A stretch of DNA of 64,000 nucleotides from UBA1952 sp965246785 (GTDB taxonomy: Bacteria > Bacteroidota > Bacteroidia > Chitinophagales > Chitinophagaceae): NCBI GenBank assembly GCA_965246785.1, contig CBDFFM010000033.1:1-64000 (forward strand), written 5' to 3'. Made by a program: the position numbers and the translations under genes. This document shows positions 52,592 to 61,769 of this stretch, one piece after another. The stretch's first letter is position 1, and every line of letters starts with the position of its first letter. The notes under the pieces are model-generated. The model worked only from the letters and a program-made list of their open reading frames with translations, did not search any database and was not told where the DNA came from.

Positions 52592-53302
52592 TTAGCTGAC
52601 GAGGGTGCCTACTTGCTTTCCCGTTACCACGTCCAGCAGATTCCCCGCCTTGTGCATGTCAAAGACGATGATGGGGAGGTTGTTTTCCTGGCAAAGTGTG
52701 AAGGCGGTCATGTCCATCACTTTGAGGCCGCGGGAGATGACATCGGCAAAGGAGAGGGTTTCGAAGCGGGTGGCGGTGGGGTCTTTCTCGGGGTCGGCGG
52801 TGTAGATGCCGTCCACGCGGGTGCCTTTAAGGATGACGTCGGCCCCGATTTCAATGGCGCGAAGAGAGCCGGCGGTGTCGGTAGTGAAGTAGGGGTTGCC
52901 GGTACCGGCGCCGAAGATGACGACGCGGCCCTTCTCCAGGTGACGCATGGCGCGGCGGCGGATGTAGGGCTCGGCGATCTGCTCCATCTTGATGGCGCTC
53001 TGGAGGCGGGTAGTTACGCCGGCCTTCTCCAGCGCAGCCTGCAGGGCCATGCCGTTGATGACGGTGGCGAGCATGCCCATATAATCGCCCTGGGCGCGCT
53101 CAATGCCGGTCTCGGCCTCGTTCATGCCGCGGTAGATATTGCCCCCGCCAATGACGACGGCTACCTGCACGCCGATGTCGGTGATGAGCTTGATATCGGT
53201 AGCATAAGCCTCCAGCATGGCGGGTGAGATGCCAAAGGAGCGGTCGCCCATGAGGGATTCGCCGGAGAGCTTGAGGAGGACGCGGGTGTATTTGGGGAGC
53301 AC
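52592..53302 (-). CDS. pyrH: UMP kinase
   Basis: 236 residues. Phosphorylates UMP to UDP; bacterial hexameric amino-acid-kinase fold, cytoplasmic. Motifs: RVLLKLSGESLMGD at the start, VAVVIGGGNIYRG, LATVINGMALQ, IRRRAMRHLEKGRVVIFGAGTGNPYFTTDTAGSLRAIE and the VMDMTAFTLCQENNLPIIVFDM near the end. Starts 27 bp after the gcvT stop on the same strand, so the two are probably cotranscribed. frr, the usual downstream partner, is absent. Confidence 0.97.
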   Translation of the reverse strand: MLPKYTRVLLKLSGESLMGDRSFGISPAMLEAYATDIKLITDIGVQVAVVIGGGNIYRGMNEAETGIERAQGDYMGMLATVINGMALQAALEKAGVTTRLQSAIKMEQIAEPYIRRRAMRHLEKGRVVIFGAGTGNPYFTTDTAGSLRAIEIGADVILKGTRVDGIYTADPEKDPTATRFETLSFADVISRGLKVMDMTAFTLCQENNLPIIVFDMHKAGNLLDVVTGKQVGTLVS

Positions 53303-53329
53303 GGTGGGGAGTTGAACGAGTTGAGCGTG

Positions 53330-54418
53330 TTAAGCAAGAAAAGGCATCTTCACCACCTGCGCCTTTAGCGCCTTGTCGCGCACGATTACGAAAACGTCGG
53401 AGCCTTCGTTGGAAAAATCCTTCCGCAGGTACGCCATCCCAATGGCCTTCGCCAGTGAGGGCGACTGCGTGCCGCTCGTTACATAACCAATATCGTCGCC
53501 GGCGGCGTTCTGGATGCGGTATCCGTGACGGGGGATGCCTTTGTCTATCATCTCGATGCCCACCAGCTTGCGGGTGATGCCTTCTGTCTTCTGCGCCTCT
53601 ATGATGGGGCGAGCGGTAAAGTCTTTGGTGAATTTGGTAATCCAGCCGAGGCCGGCTTCCAGCGGGGAGGTCTCGTCGTCAATGTCATTCCCGTAAAGGG
53701 CAAAGCCTTTCTCAAGACGCAGCGTATCGCGGGCGGCAAGGCCTATCGGCTTGAGGCCCTGTGGCGTGCCTACGCGGAAGATTTCGTTCCATATCTGCTC
53801 CGCATTATCGCCTTTATCCTCAAAATAAATCTCCACGCCGCCGGAGCCGGTATAGCCGGTGGCGCTCACAATCACATTGTCCACGCCGGCAAATTTTCCG
53901 CGGGCGAAGGTGTAGTACTTGAGGTTGGTGATGTCCATCTCCGTTAATTCCTGAAGAATTTTGACGGCGTTCGGACCTTGCACGGCGAGGAGTGCCGTGC
54001 GCTCAGAAATATCCTGCATCTCCGCCCCACCCGTATTGCGGGCGCTTATCCAGTTCCAGTCCTTTTCAATATTGGAAGCATTCACCACAAGCATATAGGT
54101 CTTGCCCTGCTCAATGCAATAGACCAGCAGGTCGTCCACAATGCCGCCTGTTTCATTGGGCAGGCAGGAGTATTGGGCCTTGCCGTCCGTCAGCTTGGAG
54201 GCGTCATTGCTCGTTACGCGCTGGATGAGGTCAAGGGCGTCCTCGCCCTTCAGCATAAACTCGCCCATGTGGCTCACGTCAAATACGCCTGCATTGTTAC
54301 GCACCGTATTGTGCTCCTCATTGATAGAAGAATAGGAGATGGGCATGTTGTAGCCGGCAAACTCCGCCATCTTAGCCCCGAGGGCGGCGTGCTTATCGGT
54401 AAAGGGCGTACGCTTCAT
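53330..54418 (-). CDS. gcvT: Aminomethyltransferase, T-protein of glycine cleavage
   Basis: 362 residues, normal length. Transfers the methylene group from GcvH-bound aminomethyl to THF. Motifs: TPFTDKHAALGAKMAEFAGYNMPISYSS, NAGVFDVSHMGEF, DALDLIQRVTSNDASKL, NDDLLVYCIE, RTALLAVQGPNAVKIL, YTGSGGVEIYF and late KGIPRHGYRI. A perfect TATCTTTG -7 box lies 25 bp upstream of the ATG. It is 33 kb from gcvP on the opposite strand. Confidence 0.97.
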   Translation of the reverse strand: MKRTPFTDKHAALGAKMAEFAGYNMPISYSSINEEHNTVRNNAGVFDVSHMGEFMLKGEDALDLIQRVTSNDASKLTDGKAQYSCLPNETGGIVDDLLVYCIEQGKTYMLVVNASNIEKDWNWISARNTGGAEMQDISERTALLAVQGPNAVKILQELTEMDITNLKYYTFARGKFAGVDNVIVSATGYTGSGGVEIYFEDKGDNAEQIWNEIFRVGTPQGLKPIGLAARDTLRLEKGFALYGNDIDDETSPLEAGLGWITKFTKDFTARPIIEAQKTEGITRKLVGIEMIDKGIPRHGYRIQNAAGDDIGYVTSGTQSPSLAKAIGMAYLRKDFSNEGSDVFVIVRDKALKAQVVKMPFLA

Positions 54419-54443
54419 GGAATAATTTTAGAGGAAGTGGGCG

Positions 54444-54451
54444 CAAAGATA
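54444..54451 (-). promoter_or_regulatory. -7 box of gcvT-pyrH (TATCTTTG)
   Basis: On the minus strand GTTATCTTTGCGCCC, a perfect TAnnTTTG, 25 bp upstream of ATG 54418. Confidence 0.55.
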
Positions 54452-54502
54452 ACCTCCGGGCGTTTGGGGTTTGATATGCCTCTCTTTCAAAATGCACAGC
54501 GA

Positions 54503-54581
54503 CTTTGTCATTCCCGAAGGGAATCTCAAATATGCTTCATATGGTTGCCGCGAGATGAGATTCCCTTCGGGAATGACAAAG
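54503..54581. repeat. Perfect 26-bp inverted repeat (CTTTGTCATTCCCGAAGG...)
   Basis: Arms 54503-54528 and 54556-54581 are exact inverse copies with a 27-base loop. They are of the same TGTCATTCC type as 11599-11686. Confidence 0.92.
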
Positions 54582-54635
54582 ATTGGGCGAGCAGCTAAGG
54601 TGCCGACCTCATTTTCTACACACAACATTTAACCC

Positions 54636-55841
54636 ATGTACCAATCAGCAATACCTGTTACCCATTCCACATTCCGAAATCCGAAATCCGAAATTCGATT
54701 TCCTTCTTTCCTGATAGGCGGCTTTGAATGCGCCGACCACATCAACCGCTCCGGCGTGCGCGTCAATTTATTAAGCGATACCCACCACGATACTCACGTG
54801 GCAGAAGATTACGCTGCGCTGAAAGCCATCGGCATCCTTACCGTCCGCGAAGGCATCCGCTGGGGCTTCGTGGAGCGCGCGCCGTACGACTATGATTTTG
54901 AGGAAGTCAGGAACCGCATCCGCGCCGGCCTCAAAGCCGGCGTCACCCAATGCTGGGACATGTGCCACTTCGGCTACCCGGATGATATGATGCCCACGCA
55001 CCCGCTCTTCCCCGCGCGCTTTGCTGCGCTGTGCCAGGCCTTCGTACAAGTGTTCCGGCAAGAGGCCGGGCCGGGCGCGCCGCTCATCATCACCCCCATC
55101 AACGAGATTTCCTTCCTCGCCTGGCACAGCGGCGATGTGCGGGGCACCGTTCCCTTCCTCACCGGCAGTGGGTGGGATATCAAGTATCACCTCTGCAAAG
55201 CCGCCATTGCCGGCGTGCGCGCCATGCGCGCCGTTGATAGGAGCGCCATCATCCTGCATGTAGAGCCACTCATCCGCATACATCCGCACCCGGAGCAGGC
55301 AGGCGCAGACGAGGCATTGGTTGAGGAGCTCAACGAGGATCAATTCCAGGCAATGGACATCATAATGGGGCGTATATGCCCGGAATTGGGCGGCTCACCC
55401 GATTACGCCGACATCCTCGGCGTCAATTATTACTACACCAACCAATGGGAATGGGGCGGCGCCATCATCCCATGGGGCCCCGGCGACGATGCGCGGCTCG
55501 TACCCGTGCATCAGCTCCTTGCAATGGTGGCGGAACGCTATGAGAAGCCCCTCATCATCTCCGAAACCGGCCACTTCGGCGAGCACCGCCCCAACTGGAC
55601 GGAGATGATTATGCAGGAAGCCCTGACGGCGCTGGAAGCTGGTATAGACCTGCGCGGCGCGTGCATCTACCCCGTCACCGACCGGCCCGACTGGGATCAT
55701 CTGGATAGCTGCATTCCCTGCGGCTTCCTAAGCTATAGGGATGACGGGAGCCGCTTGCTGCATGAAGAAAGTGTGGAAGCATTGCGCTATTGGGCGGAGC
55801 ATCCGGCATTGCAGAACACGGAAGCGGGTGTGCCCGCGTAA
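54636..55841 (+). CDS. GH1-like (clan GH-A) glycoside hydrolase
   Basis: 401 residues. A (beta/alpha)8 hydrolase: VREGIRWGFVE and TQCWDMCHFGYP, then the acid/base motif TPINEISF with E157, a DILGVNYYY segment and the nucleophile strand PLIISETGHFGEH with E310. These correspond to GH1 positions, but the protein is shorter than ordinary GH1 enzymes and diverged in the loops. Residues 12-21 derive from the heptanucleotide repeat at 54674, so the real start may be further in. Followed 73 bp later by a second GH1-like gene fused to a reductase; likely the same pathway. Substrate unknown. Confidence 0.75.
   Translation: MYQSAIPVTHSTFRNPKSEIRFPSFLIGGFECADHINRSGVRVNLLSDTHHDTHVAEDYAALKAIGILTVREGIRWGFVERAPYDYDFEEVRNRIRAGLKAGVTQCWDMCHFGYPDDMMPTHPLFPARFAALCQAFVQVFRQEAGPGAPLIITPINEISFLAWHSGDVRGTVPFLTGSGWDIKYHLCKAAIAGVRAMRAVDRSAIILHVEPLIRIHPHPEQAGADEALVEELNEDQFQAMDIIMGRICPELGGSPDYADILGVNYYYTNQWEWGGAIIPWGPGDDARLVPVHQLLAMVAERYEKPLIISETGHFGEHRPNWTEMIMQEALTALEAGIDLRGACIYPVTDRPDWDHLDSCIPCGFLSYRDDGSRLLHEESVEALRYWAEHPALQNTEAGVPA
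54674..54694. repeat. Heptanucleotide tandem repeat (CCGAAAT)x3 in the start of the GH1-like gene
   Basis: Three perfect 7-bp copies in the coding region near the N-terminus. On the complement it reads (GGATTTC)n, one base different from the kmo repeat unit GGATTGC. Confidence 0.9.
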
Positions 55842-55914
55842 TGCGAACAGCCCGCAGCGTGGTATAAATTTTACTGCACCGGGGACGCACCAAAGCACGG
55901 CGAAAGCCGCTTTC

Positions 55915-58128
55915 ATGACCCCAAATGCGATTACTCATCCTCTACAAATCTGGGCAGGCCTTGAATGCACGATAAACCGCGTCGGCAATGATTATTACGA
56001 CCAATTAGAGTACAGCGGCCACTACGGGCGCTGCGAAGACGACATAGCCGCCATTGCCGCCCTCGGCGTCAAAACCCTGCGCTACCCACTGCTCTGGGAG
56101 CGCCACCAGCCAGAGCAAGGCTGGGAAATAGAATGGAGCTTTGCCACAAATGCGATGGCTGCGCTGCAAGAGCACGGCATCACACCCATTGCCGGCCTTG
56201 TACACCATGGCAGCGGCCCGGCATACGTCAGCTTTTACGACGGCTCTTTTGAGGAAGGCCTTGCCGCCTACGCCCTTCAGGTGGCGCAGCGCTTTCCCCA
56301 CATTGAATACTACACGCCGGTCAATGAGCCGGTAACCACCGCCCGCTTCTGCGGCCTCTACGGCTTCTGGCACCCGCACCGCAGTGCCACGGAAGATTTC
56401 TGCCGCATCCTCCTTTCAGAATGCAAAGCCACGGTGCTCGCCATGCAGGCCATCCGCAGCGTCAACCCATCCGCAAAGCTGGTGCAGACCGAAGACCTTG
56501 GCAAAACATATAGTACCCCACTCCTGCAATACCAGGCCGACTGTGAAAACCGCCGCCGCTGGCTCGGCTTTGAACTCCTCTGTGGCCGCATTACGCCGGA
56601 GCACGAAGGTTGGCGCTACCTGACCGAAGCCGGCGTCCACGAAGACGAGCTGCGCTTTTTCCTGGAAAATCCCACCCCGCCCGGCATCATGGGCCTTAAC
56701 TACTACGCTACCTCCGAGCGATACATTGACCAGAGCCTGCGGCACTATCCCACCTACACCCACGGCGGCAATGGCATCCACGCCTACGCGGATATAGAGG
56801 CGGTGCGCGCACCGGTGCGCGAGAAAACAGGGTTAGACATTTTGCTGCGCGATGCGTGGAAGCGGTACGGACTGCCCATTGCCATTACGGAAGTCCACCT
56901 TCATTGCCACCGCGAGCATCAATGCCGCTGGCTCCACCGCGCGTGGCAAACGGCCTGCGCGCTGCGCGAAGAAGGCATTGAAATACGCGCCGTTACAGCG
57001 TGGGCCGCGCTCGGCTCCTTTGGATGGAGCAGAATGCTGCGCCAGCCGGGCGGGGAATACGAGAGCGGCCTTTTTGACGTGCGCGGTGGCAAGCCGCGGC
57101 CTACCGCATTGGCAAAGCTGGTGCAAACCCTGGCGGCGGGGCAGGATTGCACGCACCCGGTATTTGCGAACGCCGGATGGTGGGAACGGCCTGAACGCAT
57201 TCTTTACCGACGCAATAAGCTGCCATTATCCAACCAAGACAAGATGCCACACACCGAATCCCGCCCGCTGCTTATTCTCGGCAAGACGGGCACACTTGGC
57301 AGCGCCTTTGCCCGCATCTGCGCGGAGCGCGGTATTCATCATGTGCTGTGGAGTCGACAGGATTTAGACCTGAATGATGAAGCGGCCATCGCGCCCGAGA
57401 TAGCGGCGCTGGCTCCCTGGGCGGTAGTAAATGCCACCGGCTATGTGCGCGTGGAAGACGCGGAGCAAGACAGCCACGCCTGCTTCCAGGTGAATTGCGT
57501 GGGCGCTGTTCAACTGGCACGTGCCTGCGCTGAAGCGAGTGTTCCGCTACTCTCTTTTTCCTCAGACCTCGTCTTTGACGGGAAGAAGGGAAGCCCTTAC
57601 ACTGAAAGCGATACGCCCCGACCCTTAAACAATTATGGCCGCAGCAAGGCGGCGGCTGAGGATGGCATCCTGCATCATCATCCTGGTACGCTGGTGGTGC
57701 GCACGAGCGCCTTCTTCGGGCCGTGGGACGCTTACAACTTTGTACATGCGGTGCTGCGCGAGCTAAGCGCGGGCCGACCCTTTCGCGCCGCCTCGGATGT
57801 AGTGGTGACGCCTACCTATGTGCCCGACTTGGCGCATCTGTGCTTAGACTTATTGCAGGACGGAGCAAGCGGCATATGGCACATCAGCAATGGCGATGCG
57901 GTGAGCTGGGCGGAGCTGGCCTACCGTGTAGCGGAGCGTGTTGGCCTCCCCGCGCATCTGGTGGAACCACTGCCTCAGGCTGAGTTGGGCGGGCAGGCCC
58001 GGCAGCCGCTGAATGCGGCATTGCGCAGCGAGCGGGGGATTACGCTGCCTTCGCTGGAGCATGCTTTAGACCGCTTCTTCGCGGCGCAGGAGCATTGGCA
58101 GCCGGAGTGGGTGCTTGCAACTGTATAA
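55915..58128 (+). CDS. Fusion of GH1-like glycoside hydrolase and RmlD-type sugar-nucleotide reductase
   Basis: 737 residues from ATG 55915. Residues 10-435 are a GH1-like barrel: ALGVKTLRYPLLWERH, acid/base site YTPVNEPV with E138, GLNYYATSERY and the nucleophile AITEVHLH with E326, then a W-rich TAWAALGSFGWSR end. Residues 450-737 are a Rossmann NAD(P) domain of the RmlD (dTDP-4-dehydrorhamnose reductase) group: LILGKTGTLGSAFA, VVNATGYVRVEDAEQD, SFSSDLVFDG and YGRSKAAAE (YxxxK catalytic pair). Hydrolase plus reductase in one chain suggests joint action on a nucleotide-linked or oligosaccharide substrate; the specific reaction is unknown. Confidence 0.85.
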   Translation: MTPNAITHPLQIWAGLECTINRVGNDYYDQLEYSGHYGRCEDDIAAIAALGVKTLRYPLLWERHQPEQGWEIEWSFATNAMAALQEHGITPIAGLVHHGSGPAYVSFYDGSFEEGLAAYALQVAQRFPHIEYYTPVNEPVTTARFCGLYGFWHPHRSATEDFCRILLSECKATVLAMQAIRSVNPSAKLVQTEDLGKTYSTPLLQYQADCENRRRWLGFELLCGRITPEHEGWRYLTEAGVHEDELRFFLENPTPPGIMGLNYYATSERYIDQSLRHYPTYTHGGNGIHAYADIEAVRAPVREKTGLDILLRDAWKRYGLPIAITEVHLHCHREHQCRWLHRAWQTACALREEGIEIRAVTAWAALGSFGWSRMLRQPGGEYESGLFDVRGGKPRPTALAKLVQTLAAGQDCTHPVFANAGWWERPERILYRRNKLPLSNQDKMPHTESRPLLILGKTGTLGSAFARICAERGIHHVLWSRQDLDLNDEAAIAPEIAALAPWAVVNATGYVRVEDAEQDSHACFQVNCVGAVQLARACAEASVPLLSFSSDLVFDGKKGSPYTESDTPRPLNNYGRSKAAAEDGILHHHPGTLVVRTSAFFGPWDAYNFVHAVLRELSAGRPFRAASDVVVTPTYVPDLAHLCLDLLQDGASGIWHISNGDAVSWAELAYRVAERVGLPAHLVEPLPQAELGGQARQPLNAALRSERGITLPSLEHALDRFFAAQEHWQPEWVLATV

Positions 58129-58226
58129 CGCGCAGCCATTGTCACCATTCTCAAAAAAATTGCCCTGCCAAAACCGGCAGAGCAATCCTGATTAAATCTC
58201 TTGAATCCCGGAACATCCGGGTCGCC

Positions 58227-59078
58227 TTACATCTCCGCGGGTGCAGGCGCATCATCATCGCTCTTCTCCTTTTTTCCCATGCTGTGCGACTTATAGTGCA
58301 TGTCTAAGCCGAAGGTGAGGCATAGGAGATGTGCGGAGTACCCGCGATAAGGATGCGTGATGACGCCGCCATTATTCTCTTCATATTCGGTATTGAAGAA
58401 GTTACCGGGGTAGTATTGGAGTTTCACCGTGCTGCCAGCCTTGTAGCTGATACCGGCAAATAGGAAAGGCATGAAGCGTGGCGTTCTGTCTGACATCCAG
58501 TCGCTGAACTTAGCCTTGTCATTGCGCTTCACGAATCCCTTCTGGCGGTAGTTGAACGGCATATCCACGCCGCCGCCGAAGAAGAAGTAATGGCGCTTCT
58601 GCAGGTTGCCCACCTTGAAGCCGAGCGGAATACCAAGCGTGTAGACACGGCGCTTAATGGTGGAATCGTCATCGTCTTTATTGCTTGCGCCTATGCGGTC
58701 GGTCTTTTCAATAAAGCCAAGATTCTTGATGCCGAGGCCGGTGAAGATGCCGAAGTGCTCGTCAAAGTCGTAGTTGAAGTGGTAGCCGATGTTGATGAGC
58801 GAGAAGCGAACGGTGGGCAACAACTTCTGGCCTTCGCCGGGCTTCTGGAAGATGGCGGAGGAGAAGATGGCGCCGTCAAACGAATTGCCGAGATACCAGC
58901 GGCGGGTGGGCGACGGCATCTTTGATTCGTCACCGCCCATACTGAAGTTCATGCTCTTTTTATGCTTGCCGCCATCAGTGGTGGCGGAGTCTGTTTCGTT
59001 GCCCTCGGTTTGAGCAAGGGAGGCGGTGGCGAAAAGCGCGCCGCACAGCAAAAATGTCAGTGTCTTGAAGGAATGCAT
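58227..59078 (-). CDS. Predicted outer-membrane beta-barrel protein, unrecognised
   Basis: 283 residues. Signal peptide TLTFLLCGALFATASLAQ. Residues 25-60 are Lys/Ser/Gly/Asp-rich, probably disordered. Then alternating strands: RRWYLGNSFDGAIF, LLPTVRFSLINIGYHFNYDFDEHFGIFTGLGIKNLGFI, YTLGIPLGFKVGNLQKRHYFFFGGGVDMPFNY, FMPFLFAGISYKAGSTVKLQYYPGNFF, ending in SAHLLCLTFGLDMHYKS. The pattern resembles 8- to 10-strand barrels such as OmpX/PorT-like proteins. The tail KKEKSDDDAPAPAEM is unusual for a barrel. Family not assigned. Confidence 0.65.
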   Translation of the reverse strand: MHSFKTLTFLLCGALFATASLAQTEGNETDSATTDGGKHKKSMNFSMGGDESKMPSPTRRWYLGNSFDGAIFSSAIFQKPGEGQKLLPTVRFSLINIGYHFNYDFDEHFGIFTGLGIKNLGFIEKTDRIGASNKDDDDSTIKRRVYTLGIPLGFKVGNLQKRHYFFFGGGVDMPFNYRQKGFVKRNDKAKFSDWMSDRTPRFMPFLFAGISYKAGSTVKLQYYPGNFFNTEYEENNGGVITHPYRGYSAHLLCLTFGLDMHYKSHSMGKKEKSDDDAPAPAEM

Positions 59079-59175
59079 GTCGGTATAAGTGGTAGATGTG
59101 GCGTTAAAAGTAGTAAAAGCGGCAACAGGGACGTAATATTAGCCCGCCCGGGCCAATCGGCATAACGATTGCCGA

Positions 59176-59183
59176 TAAATTTG
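59176..59183 (+). promoter_or_regulatory. -7 box of lon (TAAATTTG)
   Basis: Perfect TAnnTTTG, 95 bp upstream of ATG 59279. A transcription start near 59190 would place the in-frame ATG at 59207 close to the start of the transcript, but the Lon homology begins well after 59279. Confidence 0.5.
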
Positions 59184-59278
59184 CGCCCCTGCCCATCAGG
59201 GCAGTTTTGGCTTTTGCCTATCACCAGACATCCTTAACCCCAACGGTCGCTGAGCGTAGCCAAAGCGTCAGTCCGGGG

Positions 59279-61717
59279 ATGAACGCCGAGAAATACCGAA
59301 TGATTTATCCCAACCATCACCAGCGCCTGATGAACGACATGCAGGAAATGGAATTCATGCCCATAGTGCCGCTGGGCGAGGAAGAACTGAATGACGAGGA
59401 AAAGGAAGCGCTGCCGGAAGACGTCCCGCTGATTGCCCTGCGCAATACCGTATTGTTCCCAAACGTGGTGTTGCCCATCACAGTGGCGCGGGAAAAGAGC
59501 GTCAAAGCTATCCAGAGCGCCCAAAAGGCGAATAAATGGATAGCCGTTGTGGCGCAGAAAGACGGTAATAACGAAGACCCATCGCCGGAAGATATGTATG
59601 CTACCGGCACGCTGGCCAAGATTGTGAAGCAGATTAAGATGCCGGACGGCAATACGACCGTCTTCATCATGGGCCGGATGCGGTTTAAGGTGGAATACTT
59701 CAGCCAGGTTGACCCATATTATACCGCTCGCATCCGTTTCCTGGATGATGACTTCCCGAAGGGCGACCCTGAGTTTGACGCACTCGTTTCCTCCATCAAA
59801 GACCATTCGCAGCAGATTGTAGAGCACTCGCCCAATATGCCAAATGAGGCGGGCATCGTACTGCGCAATATTGAGCAGCATTCCTTTCTGATTCACTTCA
59901 TCGCTTCCAATCTTAGCTCCAAGACGGTTGATAAGCAGGGCCTGTTGGAAGAGAACAATGTAAAGGCGCGGGCGGAAAAGCTGCTTCATCTCCTGCAAAG
60001 CGAATTGCAGCTCGTGGAACTGAAGGCGGAGATTACAAACAAGGCGCGCGGCGAGATGGACAAGCAGCAGCGGGAGTATTTTCTGCAGCAGCAGCTCAAA
60101 AGCATCCGCGAGGAGTTGGGTGGCGAGCCGAATGAGCGTGAAATCCGCGACCTGCAGAAGCGCGCCGAGCATGTACAATGGAGCGACAGCGCGAAGGAGC
60201 TTTTTCAGAAAAATATTGAGAAGCTGGAGCGCATGCACCCGAGCACACCGGACTACAGCATCGTCTATAACCACCTTGATCTGATGCTGGACTTGCCGTG
60301 GGGCACCTACACCACAGACAGCTACGACCTGAAGCGGGCGGAAAAGATTCTGGATCACGACCACTTCGGGATGGATCAGATTAAAGACCGCATCCTGGAA
60401 TACCTCGCGGTGCTGAAGCTGAAGGGTGACCTGAAAAGTCCGATTCTTTGCTTCGTAGGCCCTCCTGGAATCGGTAAGACATCGTTGGGCCGCTCTATTG
60501 CCAATGCGATAGACCGGAAGTACGTGCGCCTTTCCCTCGGAGGCCTGCACGATGAGAGCGAGCTGCGCGGCCACCGAAAGACTTACATCGGAGCTATGCC
60601 AGGCCGCATTATTCAGCAGTTGCGGAAGGTGAAGAGCGCGAATCCGGTTTTCATCCTGGATGAGGTGGATAAAATTGGCAAGGACTTCCGCGGAGACCCA
60701 TCTTCGGCATTGCTGGAAATTCTTGACCCGGAGCAGAACTCTACCTTCTACGATAATTATCTGGAACTGGAGTTTGACCTATCTAAGGTGCTGTTTATCG
60801 CCACGGCCAATAGCCTTTCCGACATCCAGCCGGCACTACGCGACCGGCTGGAGATTATCCAGCTTTCCGGCTACTCTATTGAGGAGAAAGTGGAGATTGC
60901 GAAGCGCCACCTTATTCCAAAACAAAAGGAGCTGCATGGACTGGGCAAAGTGAAGCTCGGCTTCTCGGACAAGGTGCTTCAATTCCTCATTCAGAATTAC
61001 ACCCGAGAAAGCGGTGTGCGCGAGTTAGACCGTCTGTTGGCCTCTGTGATGCGCAATGTGGCGAAGCAGGTAGCGCTGGAAGAAGCCGTTGCACCGCAAG
61101 TGAGCACCGAGCAAGTAATACGTGTGCTGGGCAAGCCGAAATTCAACAACGACGTTTATACCAAAGGCCATCCGGCCGGCGTAGCTGTTGGTCTTGCCTG
61201 GACATCCGTTGGCGGCGATATCCTGTTTATTGAGGCAGCGCTGCACAAGGGCAAGGGCAGCGTACAGCTCACCGGCAACCTTGGTGATGTAATGAAAGAA
61301 AGTGCCAACACGGCCCTCTCTTACTTAAAAGCGCACGGCAAGGAATGGGGCATCCGCCACGAGCAATTTGAGGAGAACAACGTACACATACACGTGCCGG
61401 AAGGCGCCACGCCTAAGGACGGCCCGAGTGCAGGCATCACAATGCTTACGGCACTGACCTCTGCCTTTACCGGGCGGCGCGTACGGCCTTATGTGGCAAT
61501 GACCGGCGAGATAACGCTGCGCGGGCAAGTGCTGCCGGTTGGCGGCATCAAGGAGAAGATTCTGGCCTCAAAGCGCGCGGGCGTAAAGGAGGTGATTTTA
61601 TGCGCGCAGAATGAAAAGGATATAGAGGAAATCAACAAGGCATACATCAGGGGAATGAAGTTCCATTACGTGAGCGAGATGGATGAGGTGCTGGAGATAG
61701 CTTTGATGAAGCGGTAA
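59279..61717 (+). CDS. lon: ATP-dependent protease Lon
   Basis: 812 residues from ATG 59279; the earlier in-frame ATG adds 24 unlikely residues. LonN domain (PLIALRNTVLFPNVVLPITVAREKS), a helical linker with QQREYFLQQQLKSIREELG, AAA+ with Walker A GPPGIGKTSLG and Walker B PVFILDEVDKIG, and the protease domain: DGPSAGITM with the catalytic Ser and GGIKEKILASKRAG with the catalytic Lys. Soluble cytoplasmic hexamer removing damaged proteins. Terminator follows. Together with clpC it makes this window rich in proteolysis genes. Confidence 0.97.
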   Translation: MNAEKYRMIYPNHHQRLMNDMQEMEFMPIVPLGEEELNDEEKEALPEDVPLIALRNTVLFPNVVLPITVAREKSVKAIQSAQKANKWIAVVAQKDGNNEDPSPEDMYATGTLAKIVKQIKMPDGNTTVFIMGRMRFKVEYFSQVDPYYTARIRFLDDDFPKGDPEFDALVSSIKDHSQQIVEHSPNMPNEAGIVLRNIEQHSFLIHFIASNLSSKTVDKQGLLEENNVKARAEKLLHLLQSELQLVELKAEITNKARGEMDKQQREYFLQQQLKSIREELGGEPNEREIRDLQKRAEHVQWSDSAKELFQKNIEKLERMHPSTPDYSIVYNHLDLMLDLPWGTYTTDSYDLKRAEKILDHDHFGMDQIKDRILEYLAVLKLKGDLKSPILCFVGPPGIGKTSLGRSIANAIDRKYVRLSLGGLHDESELRGHRKTYIGAMPGRIIQQLRKVKSANPVFILDEVDKIGKDFRGDPSSALLEILDPEQNSTFYDNYLELEFDLSKVLFIATANSLSDIQPALRDRLEIIQLSGYSIEEKVEIAKRHLIPKQKELHGLGKVKLGFSDKVLQFLIQNYTRESGVRELDRLLASVMRNVAKQVALEEAVAPQVSTEQVIRVLGKPKFNNDVYTKGHPAGVAVGLAWTSVGGDILFIEAALHKGKGSVQLTGNLGDVMKESANTALSYLKAHGKEWGIRHEQFEENNVHIHVPEGATPKDGPSAGITMLTALTSAFTGRRVRPYVAMTGEITLRGQVLPVGGIKEKILASKRAGVKEVILCAQNEKDIEEINKAYIRGMKFHYVSEMDEVLEIALMKR

Positions 61718-61730
61718 GCTCAATTCAAGA

Positions 61731-61758
61731 AAAAGCCCCACAGCTGTGAGGGCTTTTT
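61731..61758. terminator. lon intrinsic terminator
   Basis: AAAAGCCC / GGGCTTTT stem with an inner CACAGCTGTG palindrome and T-run. Lies between convergent lon and the TPR gene. Confidence 0.88.
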
Positions 61759-61769
61759 TAAATCTCTGT

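Noticed and set aside
59234..60574. 446-residue open frame antisense to lon
   Set aside because: Shadow of a conserved gene.
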